Notes: generated by a model not told the origin, from the letters alone. A DNA stretch of 64,000 nucleotides from Streptococcus varani (GCF_001375655.1 NZ_CTEN01000003.1:186001-250000), one strand, 5' to 3'; counted from the stretch's first letter, positions 20,387 through 29,327 are shown. Program-made: numbers and translations.

Positions 20387-20656
20387 TTAACCCTTTAATT
20401 TTCGCTGCATTTTTTCCCACTCTTGGATAATCAATTTCTCCAGGTAATCAGATGCAGATTTAGCACTATTGTAATGAACGAGATCTTCCAGTTTTTCATA
20501 ACGGACATCATGATGTAACGAGAAGGGAAAACGCCCTTTTTTATTGTAGCTATCAGGTGATTTTTGCGCTGCCTCTTTACGGGGGGGGGCACTTCGCCTT
20601 TTTGGAGCTTCCTTGTCAAAGTTTTCTTTTAATTGGGCAAAACGATTATCCGTCAT
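20387..20656 (-). CDS. Small RHH-type partition partner (ParB-like), with C9 tract
   Basis: 89 residues. The N-terminal half is charged and proline-rich. The C-terminal half (FPFSLHHDVRYEKLEDLVHY, then NSAKSASDYLEKLIIQEW) resembles a ribbon-helix-helix DNA-binding domain of plasmid partition partners. The ATG overlaps the ParA-like stop by four bases, the usual layout for a ParA/small ParB pair. Codons for SAPPR contain nine consecutive C (20581-20589 as G on the plus strand), a tract prone to slippage. I infer that this protein binds the GTTATATAAC sites; this is not shown by sequence alone. Confidence 0.7.
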   Translation of the reverse strand: MTDNRFAQLKENFDKEAPKRRSAPPRKEAAQKSPDSYNKKGRFPFSLHHDVRYEKLEDLVHYNSAKSASDYLEKLIIQEWEKMQRKLKG

Positions 20657-21474
20657 GATACAACCTCTCCTTCCAGTATCGTTAAAATATTGTGATAGAC
20701 ATACTCTATATTATCATAAAACTTCTGATGATCTTGTTTTTGTTTATCTGTCATACCCTCACGTTGCTCAAAAACACTTTGGTTAATCACTAAACTCTTG
20801 GCAAGTAGTTCTTTCTTCTGAATAGATCCCAAGTAAGCCTCATCTTCTTGAACCACGTCTAAGAATTGCTTGCAAGTCTCGGTCACATTATTTCCATAGT
20901 ACTCAATCTTATTGCCAATAAGATAAGCTGCAGCCTTAACATAGCTTTTCTTTGTAATCACTTCTACTGCTTCACTCTTGATATAATCCACAAATTTTTT
21001 GAGAGCTAACCAGGCACGAAAACCGTTTGTGGAAGCATCTGTTACCCCCAGGACAATATCAGATACAGCAATAAAATTCGCTGTTACTAGACTTTCATCA
21101 TTATGAGTATCAATCAAAATGATATCAAACTGTTCAGCTAATTCATCGTAATGCTCGCTAAACCACATAAATAACTGAAGATACTTATTGTTTCGACTGG
21201 ATAAGTCTAACTGTTCATCTGTCAATCGCTCATCACCACGAATTAAGCTAAGATTGTCATTAATACGGCAGACTTCATACTCACCTGTTGTAAAAATATC
21301 ATAGATGGTCTTCTCACTCGTCACATCAAAAGAGTGGGTCAAGTTACATTCTCTAGCCCCGTCAATCAATAAGACTCGCTTATTTTTAACACGTGATAAC
21401 CAATCTCCCTCGTTATAGGTATGGCTACTTTTTCCGCCTCCACCTTTATCCAGGTTAGTTGTTTGAATCTTCAT
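20653..21474 (-). CDS. ParA-like partition ATPase
   Basis: About 273 residues, with a P-loop near the N-terminus of deviant Walker type (LDKGGGGKSSHTYN, where ParA/MinD proteins have KGGVGKT). The Walker B-like IDTHND in the FDIILIDTHNDES stretch, and ITKKSYVKAAAYLIGNKIEY later, fit ParA-like ATPases, though the protein is divergent. The start is the ATG at 21474 (AAAGGAG 7 bp upstream). The promoter at 21533-21561 is flanked by two palindromic operators. It probably supports stable maintenance of the element as a circular replicon. Confidence 0.8.
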   Translation of the reverse strand: MKIQTTNLDKGGGGKSSHTYNEGDWLSRVKNKRVLLIDGARECNLTHSFDVTSEKTIYDIFTTGEYEVCRINDNLSLIRGDERLTDEQLDLSSRNNKYLQLFMWFSEHYDELAEQFDIILIDTHNDESLVTANFIAVSDIVLGVTDASTNGFRAWLALKKFVDYIKSEAVEVITKKSYVKAAAYLIGNKIEYYGNNVTETCKQFLDVVQEDEAYLGSIQKKELLAKSLVINQSVFEQREGMTDKQKQDHQKFYDNIEYVYHNILTILEGEVVS

Positions 21475-21509
21475 AGAAGCACTCCTTTGCATAAGTAGTT
21501 AGATAAATT

Positions 21510-21588
21510 GTTATATAACTTTTTGTATCTCTATTTTACAATATGCTGATCTTTTTGTCAACAAAAAATACACAAATTGTTATATAAC
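21510..21588 (-). promoter_or_regulatory. parA promoter flanked by two GTTATATAAC operators
   Basis: TTGACA (21556-21561), 17-bp spacer, TAAAAT (21533-21538). Perfect palindromes GTTATATAAC lie at 21510-21519 (just downstream of the start point) and 21579-21588 (18 bp upstream of the -35). Both continue into ACTTTTTG. The symmetric placement is what an autorepressed partition operon would show. Confidence 0.8.
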
Positions 21589-21613
21589 TTTTTGCGTATT
21601 TTTATTTTATGTT

Positions 21614-22198
21614 TTAGCCAAAAGTTCCTCCGATATTCCCACCAATATAGCTTATCAGCTGAATTTGATGGACTGTTGTATTGAAGTTGCCGACAAAGTA
21701 ACAATTATCCTCGCCTTCTTTTGTTAGAACGATTAAAAATTGCACTACGTCATCATTTTCAGATGGTGTCACTTCTAGTTTAGAAACTTGATAGCTATAT
21801 TGATTTACTAAAATTGCCATTGCCAAGGTTTGGATCATACCATCTTGGCTCATAGATAAATGGTTTTCTATGGTTCCTTTGACCTCTGTCAAATGCTTAG
21901 CTTCCTTAATGGAGTTGATCGTTTCATCAAATGATTTTGCAACTTTCTGTTTTTGTTCCTCACTACCTTCTGTATAAGGATTCTCCAACTTCAATTTGGC
22001 TGTTCGATAATTTCTTTCATCGACTGTTTCTGGTTCTACTGTTTGGCTAGAACTAGGGGCTGAAGATTTTGTTTGCGTCGTTTGAGGGGTATCAGTCTTG
22101 TTGTTGGTAAAGTTTCTATAGGTAGCTAGTCCTGAAAAGAGAAGCAATAGGCCAACCACGATCACAAAAATCATATTTTTTTTTATCCATTCTTTCAT
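21614..22198 (-). CDS. Membrane-anchored transfer protein, unknown
   Basis: 194 residues: short basic N-terminus, one membrane segment (about residues 9-27), a Ser/Thr/Gln-rich linker and an extracellular domain of about 130 residues ending IQLISYIGGNIGGTFG. The topology resembles VirB8/TcpC-type periplasmic scaffold proteins, but I cannot assign the family. It follows the CHAP hydrolase gene by 14 bp and is the last gene of the virB4 operon. Confidence 0.7.
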   Translation of the reverse strand: MKEWIKKNMIFVIVVGLLLLFSGLATYRNFTNNKTDTPQTTQTKSSAPSSSQTVEPETVDERNYRTAKLKLENPYTEGSEEQKQKVAKSFDETINSIKEAKHLTEVKGTIENHLSMSQDGMIQTLAMAILVNQYSYQVSKLEVTPSENDDVVQFLIVLTKEGEDNCYFVGNFNTTVHQIQLISYIGGNIGGTFG

Positions 22199-22212
22199 TG
22201 AGAGGTCCTTTC

Positions 22213-23547
22213 CTATTTTCCGAGTTTAGGTTCTTTACCGTCTGGATAAGCAAAGGTCGTGATTTCTGCTTTGTGTTGCTCTGGTGTCCAGATACGGTAA
22301 TTCCATGTATAAGGTGTCTTGAAATAATCCCATCCTGATAATGGCGTGTTTTGTTCAACAATCAAGATAGAGCCATCTTCAAAGACATGACAGACAATTC
22401 CAGTATGGCCATAGCCTCCACCGCCATTTTGAGTTGAAAAGATAGCTCCTTTCTTAGGTGTTGTTTTGACACTATTTCCAAAGATGGTTGCCCAAGCAGC
22501 TGCCTGGTCTTTCCCATTTCCAGTGACAGATCCAGAATGTCCCCAGAGATGGTTGCCCAAACTAATGGTTAAATTAACGCATTGTCCAGCTAGAAGGCTA
22601 CTTTCAGGATTATACCAACCTGTAGAACTAGCATAGCCCATCCCTAGACTTTTAGGATCAATGATGTACTGTTTTAAGCTCTCTGGAATGTTGTCTGGAC
22701 TATAGCCCCAAGCTGTCGCATCTGCTGGAACTATACCTGTCCCATCTGTTGCATCACCTGAGGATGAGTCACTACAATCTTTGGCAGTACTTGTAAACGT
22801 ATCTGACGGACTATCTTCTCCTGAAGAAGGGACTTCCTTGTAAGGCTTGTCACCATGAGCACTAATAGCTTCCTTGTCTAACCACTCATACTTCCTTCCA
22901 AGTGTGTTGTACATGTCAACAAGCTTGGTTTTATAGGTGCCATCAGTCGCCCAGCCACCATCCGCAATAGCTGAAAGGGTAGATATGCCATCTGTATTAT
23001 TGATAGCCTTAGTATAAAGGGTTTGGTGAGCCATAAATTCAGCTTTGCCAACAATGCCAGCATCATAACTTGAAAACCAAGCGTAAGCACCACCCGTTCC
23101 ATCGCCAACATTGGCTCCTGGTTTCGTTCCTGATAAGGCAACACTATCCTGCCCATAAGTAGCTAAGGTGACTGGAAAATCACTTAATCTTGAGGTTTTA
23201 ACTCCTCCCATATTGTGAGCCTTCCAAAAAGAAGTTCCATTAGGATTGGAGAAGTTAAACCCATTTTCAATCATGGTCTGTGTGATCGAGGCAGACGGTA
23301 AGAATCCACCAGCTTTCCAAGAGAGAATATAAGCTTCTTTATGCTCCTTCACAAAGGAATCGATAGAACCATCACCTGAAGAGACTGAGGATCCAGTTGA
23401 AGTTGAAGTAACTACTTCTGTCGTACAATCTGCTTGTGAACTGCTAACAGCTCCCAAAATACCAGCTAGTATGGTGACACCAAGGCTAATGAAGAAAACG
23501 ATTGAGACAAGGGGAACCAGTATTTTTAAGAAAACGATTTTCTTCAC
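22213..23547 (-). CDS. VirB1-like peptidoglycan hydrolase (glucosaminidase-like plus CHAP)
   Basis: 444 residues, GTG start with AGAGGA upstream. An N-terminal membrane anchor (about residues 8-32) is followed by a glucosaminidase/lysozyme-like domain (about 60-225; PSASITQTMIENGFN, SFWKAHNMGGVK) and, after a linker, a C-terminal CHAP amidase domain (about 310-430). The CHAP Cys is in LLAGQCVNLTISLGNH and the His in GGYGHTGIVCHV. It would open the cell wall for the secretion channel, like VirB1 or TcpG/PrgK enzymes of Gram-positive systems. Confidence 0.88.
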   Translation of the reverse strand: MKKIVFLKILVPLVSIVFFISLGVTILAGILGAVSSSQADCTTEVVTSTSTGSSVSSGDGSIDSFVKEHKEAYILSWKAGGFLPSASITQTMIENGFNFSNPNGTSFWKAHNMGGVKTSRLSDFPVTLATYGQDSVALSGTKPGANVGDGTGGAYAWFSSYDAGIVGKAEFMAHQTLYTKAINNTDGISTLSAIADGGWATDGTYKTKLVDMYNTLGRKYEWLDKEAISAHGDKPYKEVPSSGEDSPSDTFTSTAKDCSDSSSGDATDGTGIVPADATAWGYSPDNIPESLKQYIIDPKSLGMGYASSTGWYNPESSLLAGQCVNLTISLGNHLWGHSGSVTGNGKDQAAAWATIFGNSVKTTPKKGAIFSTQNGGGGYGHTGIVCHVFEDGSILIVEQNTPLSGWDYFKTPYTWNYRIWTPEQHKAEITTFAYPDGKEPKLGK

Positions 23548-23560
23548 ATCATTCCTCTTT

Positions 23561-23821
23561 CTACCACAGACCTAGAGCGGTTTTGAGAATGGCATAAAAG
23601 AGTAAAAAGATAATAAAGCCTATCCCTAATTTTTTTAAGCTCCTTAAAAACTCTTGATCCCGTGCCTTTTGAGCGGCTAATCGCTCTGGATCAGATTCCC
23701 CTTCAGAAGCGAAATAATCCCTAATTTCCTGGCTTCTCACTTTTCGGACTGTAATATATTGGTCAATTGCTTGTTTTCGTCGGGCAATCATGCCTAGTTT
23801 TTGTGGATTCTTGTTTGTCAT
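23561..23821 (-). CDS. Small single-pass membrane protein of the transfer operon
   Basis: 86 residues. The start is the ATG at 23821 (MTNKNPQKLGMIARR), because AAGGA lies 8 bp upstream; a longer frame begins at 23851. It has a charged, helical N-terminal region and one C-terminal membrane segment (about residues 63-83). It lies 13 bp after the VirB4 stop and 13 bp before the hydrolase gene. No family is recognised; it could be a small channel component. Confidence 0.65.
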   Translation of the reverse strand: MTNKNPQKLGMIARRKQAIDQYITVRKVRSQEIRDYFASEGESDPERLAAQKARDQEFLRSLKKLGIGFIIFLLFYAILKTALGLW

Positions 23822-23834
23822 ATTCTTATCCTTC

Positions 23835-25784
23835 CTACTGAATGCCGCCATACCGCTGTACTTCTGGTGTTAGTAATTGTTGGTTAAAGACTAGATTGCC
23901 AACTCCAGCTATATTCATAAAGAGTTGACCTTTAGCTAGCCGAGGCAAGGTTTCTAGTTCTGATTGATTCATGGATCCCGCAAGTGCATTGGCAAGCAAA
24001 GGGACACTGGTCTCATCTGTCTGGACAAAGACACGATACTGCATGAGGCCAAAGATGCGTTGAACGGCTGTCACATAGGGATCTTTATGACTCCCTATTC
24101 CTGATTCAAAGAGAATCCCTCGAAGGGAATTAACAGATAAAACAACACCTGCAAAATTCTCTCCCATGGAATCAATCATATCAGCTAATAACTCAACACT
24201 GCTTTCATACTTGGGATTGATCAGAGTTTGAGCTTCACTAATGTTCACAATATAATGTTCCATATCCATCTCGGTTAGATGAATATTTCCCTTCATCAGT
24301 TGCTTACAACATTTCCCATTATTGACAATATCCGCTGAAACTAAGGATAATACTGAGAAGATTTGGGCATTTAACAAATGCGGTGTCCCTTTTAGTCCTG
24401 AGAAGTCAAAGGTCACCACTTGTTCAGAGGAAATGTCCTGAAACTCCGTTGTCCCTTCAAAGATTTCCGCATTTGTCGTCAATAACTCATTAAAGGTTTT
24501 GTAAATACGATTGACTGATTTGATTTCAATCTCATCAGGTTTACTTTGACTCATCAGGCTTCGTTTATAGTCATCCGCAAACAGAATAAAGTCTGACAAA
24601 ATTGGATACTCCTCATTCACCAAATCGGTAGCTTTTAGCTTTTCTGGATTCAATTTAGGGTTGCGTGCCCACAGACCTTCTTCGATATAAAACTCATTAA
24701 GCATATCACCTAAAGTCGTTAAGTCATCTCCTGTCGCTTCAGTGTTCAGCAGTTTGAAGATACTCTTTAGTTTCTGGATATGAAGATTGTAGGATTTCTT
24801 CTTATCAATCTCTGTTCCTTCTTCATTTGTAACAGTTGGGAATACCTGGAAAATATTAATTCGGTTAGCTTCACCTGATAAGTCAAGAATTAGGCCATGT
24901 TGTAGTCTGGTCTGATCAAGGAAGGTCCCATTCGCATCAAAATTGCGAATATAGTTCCCCTTAGCATAGAGTCCGTCGGTATGCTTTAAAAGAAAGGAAC
25001 GTTGACCCATTTTAGGGTTTCCCGAAAGAATCATAAAGGACCTGGTTCGACGTTCATCTCGCTCTAAGAAGTTAAAATTCACAGCTCCCTTAGTCGGTGT
25101 CCAGCCCAAGTAGACCCCACGTTGGTCTTCTAGCTTGGTATGATTAAAGAAATAACCACCCGCTAAATCATGGGCCCTAACTGGAATACCACGTCTGTGG
25201 TTCGGCAGGTCTATTTGATACTGTGCTGGAATAAATGGCGCATGGTACTCAAAGTCCAATTCACCTGAGAGAATCGTAGATTTGAAGTTGGAAGTCTTAT
25301 CTTTAATATCCTCCACTTTCTTAAAGAGGGCTTCTTTAGTCGAAGCAGAAGAATAGTTCCGAACATACATTCCTAACATGGCAATATTCTTCTTGGTAAT
25401 CTCTCTATCCAGTTGAGTCAAATCTTTGATTTCATCTATTTCTTGTTGGTTATCAACAATCTTGCTATTGCCTGTAATGCGTGTGGATTTTTCTTCTATA
25501 GAATCCTTAATTTCTTTCTTCAGTTCTTTATTGTTTGCTCGATAAAGCGATAAAAACGAACGTGTTCCTGGAATTAACATGAGGTCAGATAACCAAAATC
25601 GATCCAAGTCTTCTGACGGATATTCGTAGAAATGGAGCACCGTATGATAACCATCCCCACTCATCCAGGAACGGTCATCATTTTTGAAATCAATGTTTCC
25701 TTGTGGCTGAATACGACTGAGAAAAGCTAGATCATAGCCTTGTGCTTTTAGCTGACGTTGCCTACGTTTAGATAATTCTGGCAT
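23835..25784 (-). CDS. VirB4-like conjugation protein with degenerate Walker motifs
   Basis: 649 residues, similar in layout to VirB4/TrbE ATPases of Gram-positive conjugation systems. An N-terminal CagE/TrbE-like region is followed by a RecA-like domain. The P-loop region reads GNPKMGQRS at residues 255-263: the invariant GK[ST] is replaced by GQR. The Walker B-like block reads ISEAQTLIN, with Ser516 where Asp is expected; Glu517 is kept. If these reads are right, ATP hydrolysis should be weak or absent. It lies 10 bp after the partner gene at 25795. Confidence 0.8.
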   Translation of the reverse strand: MPELSKRRQRQLKAQGYDLAFLSRIQPQGNIDFKNDDRSWMSGDGYHTVLHFYEYPSEDLDRFWLSDLMLIPGTRSFLSLYRANNKELKKEIKDSIEEKSTRITGNSKIVDNQQEIDEIKDLTQLDREITKKNIAMLGMYVRNYSSASTKEALFKKVEDIKDKTSNFKSTILSGELDFEYHAPFIPAQYQIDLPNHRRGIPVRAHDLAGGYFFNHTKLEDQRGVYLGWTPTKGAVNFNFLERDERRTRSFMILSGNPKMGQRSFLLKHTDGLYAKGNYIRNFDANGTFLDQTRLQHGLILDLSGEANRINIFQVFPTVTNEEGTEIDKKKSYNLHIQKLKSIFKLLNTEATGDDLTTLGDMLNEFYIEEGLWARNPKLNPEKLKATDLVNEEYPILSDFILFADDYKRSLMSQSKPDEIEIKSVNRIYKTFNELLTTNAEIFEGTTEFQDISSEQVVTFDFSGLKGTPHLLNAQIFSVLSLVSADIVNNGKCCKQLMKGNIHLTEMDMEHYIVNISEAQTLINPKYESSVELLADMIDSMGENFAGVVLSVNSLRGILFESGIGSHKDPYVTAVQRIFGLMQYRVFVQTDETSVPLLANALAGSMNQSELETLPRLAKGQLFMNIAGVGNLVFNQQLLTPEVQRYGGIQ

Positions 25785-25794
25785 GTGTTTCTCC

Positions 25795-26442
25795 TTATAC
25801 TTTTTCGTTCATGTTGTTGAATTGCTTGATAATTTGTTCCTTCTTGACCCTAGTGATGTCACGTGGAACAAAATCATTATTTCCATAAGATTTAGCCTTT
25901 CGAACCAAGTCATCTAACTCGGTTGTCGTTGGTGCAAAGAGCCAAAGAATGAACTCTGTATTATAGATCTCTTGTTGAATATTTTCTTCAACCTGGATTT
26001 CGTTTCTAAGCCAGTTCTCACGATCCAGCAACTGCAAGTAGCGACGGGAATCAGGCAATAACTTTGCTTTTTCTTGACGAACCAAGCTCAAATGATGGCG
26101 CAGATCCATAATCTGACTATCTGTATTGGTCGGTAACGTCGTCGTTTCAATTTGGATATCTGCATTAAAGTCCGTTAGCCATTTTTCAAAGTTATCAATG
26201 GTTCGTCTAATCTCGTTATAGGATAGTGAACCGAGATCCTTTCCTGGGATTTCCATCAGCTGAAGATAGCCATAATCAACTAACTGAATATAGGCTTGAC
26301 GATTGTCGATAATCGACTTAACATCGAGTAATTCAACACAAGAATTAAGATCGAAGTACTCTTGTTTCTCCTTCTTTTTATCCTGCATGCGACCCAATGG
26401 ACGTTTTTCTAACGATTGTGTTTGTGTTTGTTTAATAGCCAC
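25795..26442 (-). CDS. VirB4 N-terminal-domain-like protein
   Basis: 215 residues, GTG start overlapping the previous stop by one base. The sequence has the pattern of the VirB4 N-terminal domain: a strand-rich block (QAYIQLVDYGYLQLMEIPG), a helix pair (LSYNEIRRTIDNFEKWLTDF) and a later heavily charged helical region. It lies directly before the VirB4-like gene, so the two may act as one split protein. Assignment rests on pattern and context only. Confidence 0.6.
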   Translation of the reverse strand: MAIKQTQTQSLEKRPLGRMQDKKKEKQEYFDLNSCVELLDVKSIIDNRQAYIQLVDYGYLQLMEIPGKDLGSLSYNEIRRTIDNFEKWLTDFNADIQIETTTLPTNTDSQIMDLRHHLSLVRQEKAKLLPDSRRYLQLLDRENWLRNEIQVEENIQQEIYNTEFILWLFAPTTTELDDLVRKAKSYGNNDFVPRDITRVKKEQIIKQFNNMNEKV

Positions 26443-26747
26443 TACCGTCTCTCCCCTCTTTGATAATTCAGACTAACATAGCGTTTTCGTCTCCTTCTGA
26501 AGAAGAGAAATATGCTGTGCCAATTCTTCTTTCCACCATTAGTTGGTAGAACCAGATAAAGACACATCAGCGGTGTTAGAATCACAAAAGCCAATAATTG
26601 TGCCCATTGACTCGTCGGGAAAATCCTCGTTCCAACAGATACCGCCGCAACAGCTGAACCGCCTACGAAAACGATATCGGCCATCACTAGTCCTATAATT
26701 TTGACTTTGGCGTAGATGTCACGTGGGACACCGTACTTTTCACTCAT
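26442..26747 (-). CDS. PrgI/TcpE-like membrane protein
   Basis: 101 residues with two membrane segments (about 17-38 and 45-68) and a very basic C-terminal tail. Size, topology and position directly before VirB4-type genes match the PrgI family (VirB3-like) of Gram-positive secretion systems. It is the first gene of the operon; the conserved promoter box at 26778-26813 lies 30 bp upstream, and GGAGACAG precedes the ATG. Confidence 0.7.
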   Translation of the reverse strand: MSEKYGVPRDIYAKVKIIGLVMADIVFVGGSAVAAVSVGTRIFPTSQWAQLLAFVILTPLMCLYLVLPTNGGKKNWHSIFLFFRRRRKRYVSLNYQRGERR

Positions 26748-26777
26748 TTTCTGTCTCCTTTTTATCTTGATAGTTCT

Positions 26778-26813
26778 AGTGTAAGAGATAATGACAATTC
26801 TTGCATTAAGGGG
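26778..26813 (-). promoter_or_regulatory. Conserved transfer box 1 (prgI-virB4 operon)
   Basis: Copy of the seven-member box, with -10-like TACACT facing the PrgI-like gene. This copy differs most in the middle (TTGTCATTAT in place of TTTTGATTAT). A degenerate palindrome GTTATATATC lies 47 bp further upstream, about two helical turns more than at the virD4 and topB copies. Confidence 0.75.
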
Positions 26814-26860
26814 ATAAATTACATCGTCTCTCCCTCTAAAAGTTATCGTGTGTACAAAAA

Positions 26861-26870
26861 GTTATATATC
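26861..26870. promoter_or_regulatory. Degenerate GTTATATAAC operator
   Basis: GTTATATATC preceded by AAAAA. It differs from the perfect palindrome by one base and lies upstream of transfer box 1. Confidence 0.4.
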
Positions 26871-26880
26871 TTTATACACA

Positions 26881-26912
26881 AAAAAGAAGCCTCAAAATTG
26901 AGACTTCTTTAC
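26881..26912 (-). terminator. Terminator overlapping the BRCT gene end
   Basis: AAGAAGTCTCAA and TTGAGGCTTCTT arms followed by TTTTTT on the minus strand. The hairpin includes the last codons of the BRCT gene. Confidence 0.7.
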
Positions 26913-27176
26913 CATGTTGAAAAACTCTTCTTCAGACAGAATCGTAATAGCTTGGCCTTCTGCAATCCTGGATGTGGCAGCTTCATATTTCTGAGAACGT
27001 TTGTCAGGTTCAAAGAGATTTAATTGTTTATGACCTGCAATAAGGATATCTGTTCGAGCTGAAACATAGTTCTGAACAATGGCTCCCCTATCTTCCAGAA
27101 AGGAAATAACATCTTGCCTGGTCATTGGACGTAAACTCCCTGTAACGACAACAACTTTTCCCGCAACATCAATCAT
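26892..27176 (-). CDS. Stand-alone BRCT domain protein
   Basis: 94 residues, essentially one BRCT domain: VAGKVVVVTGSLRPMTRQDV, then FLEDRGAIVQNYVSARTDILIAG, close to the BRCT at the end of bacterial NAD-dependent DNA ligases. No ligase or polymerase domain is attached. It follows the VirB6 gene by 5 bp in a transfer operon, so it may bind DNA ends or nicked intermediates during transfer. That role is an inference. Confidence 0.85.
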   Translation of the reverse strand: MIDVAGKVVVVTGSLRPMTRQDVISFLEDRGAIVQNYVSARTDILIAGHKQLNLFEPDKRSQKYEAATSRIAEGQAITILSEEEFFNMVKKSQF

Positions 27177-27181
27177 AAGCC

Positions 27182-29296
27182 TTACTCGTCACTTTCATCA
27201 ATTTCAGCACCTCTGATATGCGATTGTCCCTGCATACGTTGAGCGGACTGCTGCATTTGTTGGCCCATGTAGTGCATTTGACTCATGGATTGCTGGAAAT
27301 TGTGTTTGGAAGAAGATTCTAGTGCAGGTTTTTGAGGAATATTATTCGTCACATTGAAAGGAGCAGTTTCTCCAGCTGGTGGAGTTGGTTCACTAATGCC
27401 TCCAAAAGCTTCACCTGATGGTTCAGTAGGAGCTACGGTAGGATCTGAAATTCCTCCTCCAGATGGTCCCACATCTTCATTCATATCGCTAGGACCATCA
27501 AATCCTGTTAAGGCATCTGGATCAAATGGAGAGACAGGCCTTGGATCTTCAGGATGACTATAATCCTTCAAACCTCGATATACCGCATCATGAGCAGCTT
27601 GTTCTTTCTTTCCTAAATGATCAGCGACTCCACCCGCAAAGTCTTTCACATTGCCAACGGCTTCTTTACCCATAACCTCTGCCAAATCAACCATGTTGCT
27701 GACTCCACCTTTAGCAGCACCTGCGACACCTTGGTCTCTCACAGCGTTGAAAGCTCCTCGAAGACCTCCACCTGTGACGGCTAGACTATCCCCGAATTTC
27801 TTAGTTCCTGCGCCAATAGCTCCTGGAACTTTACTAGCGACATCCATCCCGAGTTGTCCAGCACCCATGGCCAGACTTCCAACAGCCCCAGCTCCAGTCG
27901 CAAAGGCTTGACCAGCCATCATGGCACCGATTAGCTGTTGAGCAGTATCACTGTGACCTGTAGAAACCCCAAGCCAGCGTTCAATCATGGTCACCCCTTG
28001 CATGGCTGTCAGGAAAACACCAATATAAACCAGTGAGGCCGCTAGACATTGTTCCCACATGTTGAGACCGTCAAAGAAGCCACCTGAGAGCTTTGTCACA
28101 GCAGAAACGGACAAGGTTGGTAAATCCCTTAAGATTTCAAGTGTTACCCGCATAATCACGACTTCAAAGAAGATACCTGCCAATGCTCCTCCCATTGTCC
28201 GTAATAACTCCTTATACTTCTTAGAGTTAGACAAGGAGCTATATCCTTGTAAGGGAGATATCATCGCCTGAATGATAATATCAAAAACGGATTTGACCAA
28301 CTTGATAGCCATCGCAATTAAGAGCACAATCAGAATCACATACTGCATGAACATCCCCATCCAGTTGACCTTATAGCGCATGTAAACAGGTTCAAAAGCG
28401 TTTAGTTCACCAACAATACGATGTTCAGTAATCGTTTCAACTCCATCTTGATTGGTGTTTAGTTTGTGTAAGAAAAGTCCTTTTATTCCTTCTTGTTTTT
28501 CGTCCATTTCATCTAACAAATCAGCATTAGAAGCTCCATAAGTAGCCCCAAAATCAATCCGTGTCGCAAAATTGGTCGTATCTCTTTTATCTGGACTGTC
28601 CGTGATCTGGTTGACAGGCGTAGACCCTTCTTTGGGTGGTTTAATATACCCTTGATCATCTAAATGAAAGAGTTCTGTAGAGAAATCATTATCAATCAGG
28701 ACTTTGAGATCTACCACATTATTCTTCATGGGCTGAATAGCCAATGAGGAATAATGCTTACTTCCCTCTGGAGCCTCGCTAGAAATCGTTTGGATATTCA
28801 TGGCATCTTGCGCCATGACAGCGGAAACGGTCGTCAGAGCAAGTGGTAAAACGGCCGTGACCATGGTTACTAAGAGGAAGTTTGTAATCACTCCCTTATA
28901 CTTGACTGGCTTGGTAAAGACACCTGTGATAGCCGAGACAACAAGAATTAGACTAAAGAGAGTCGTGCCGATCACCTGGAACCAATAGAAGAACTGGCCT
29001 ATAACCGTATTATTATCACCTAAGTAGCCAAAGAGACCAAAGAGCTTAAACATATTGTTAAAGACATGTTCCAAACTAGCTGTAATGGAATATAGGCCCT
29101 TGGCAATGCCTCCTGGGATATAGGCCAAGAAGGAGAGGAAGGCTGGTGTCGGTTCCAGATAATTGCTCCAATACCTGTAAAAAGAAGCCATCTTCTCCGC
29201 ATTTTCGCCCGTGATATTCCCGTTGGTTTTCCCATTTATATCTAAAAAGCCTTTTTCTAGGGCATTGACCAAGTCCGAATAAGTGTCATATGTCAA
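27182..29296 (-). CDS. VirB6/TrbL-like polytopic channel protein
   Basis: 704 residues, TTG start with a weak AGGT ribosome site; no better in-frame start is seen. About six to eight membrane segments lie between residues 90 and 450, interrupted by an extracellular loop (about 175-310). A hydrophilic Gly/Ala-rich, then Pro-rich C-terminal tail ends in Gln/Met repeats (QSMSQMHYMGQQMQQSAQRM). This is the architecture of VirB6/TrbL/PrgH-type inner-membrane channel components of Gram-positive systems. Box 2 lies about 30 bp upstream. Confidence 0.8.
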   Translation of the reverse strand: MTYDTYSDLVNALEKGFLDINGKTNGNITGENAEKMASFYRYWSNYLEPTPAFLSFLAYIPGGIAKGLYSITASLEHVFNNMFKLFGLFGYLGDNNTVIGQFFYWFQVIGTTLFSLILVVSAITGVFTKPVKYKGVITNFLLVTMVTAVLPLALTTVSAVMAQDAMNIQTISSEAPEGSKHYSSLAIQPMKNNVVDLKVLIDNDFSTELFHLDDQGYIKPPKEGSTPVNQITDSPDKRDTTNFATRIDFGATYGASNADLLDEMDEKQEGIKGLFLHKLNTNQDGVETITEHRIVGELNAFEPVYMRYKVNWMGMFMQYVILIVLLIAMAIKLVKSVFDIIIQAMISPLQGYSSLSNSKKYKELLRTMGGALAGIFFEVVIMRVTLEILRDLPTLSVSAVTKLSGGFFDGLNMWEQCLAASLVYIGVFLTAMQGVTMIERWLGVSTGHSDTAQQLIGAMMAGQAFATGAGAVGSLAMGAGQLGMDVASKVPGAIGAGTKKFGDSLAVTGGGLRGAFNAVRDQGVAGAAKGGVSNMVDLAEVMGKEAVGNVKDFAGGVADHLGKKEQAAHDAVYRGLKDYSHPEDPRPVSPFDPDALTGFDGPSDMNEDVGPSGGGISDPTVAPTEPSGEAFGGISEPTPPAGETAPFNVTNNIPQKPALESSSKHNFQQSMSQMHYMGQQMQQSAQRMQGQSHIRGAEIDESDE

Positions 29297-29327
29297 ATGA
29301 AGGTACCTACTTTCTGTTATATACCTC

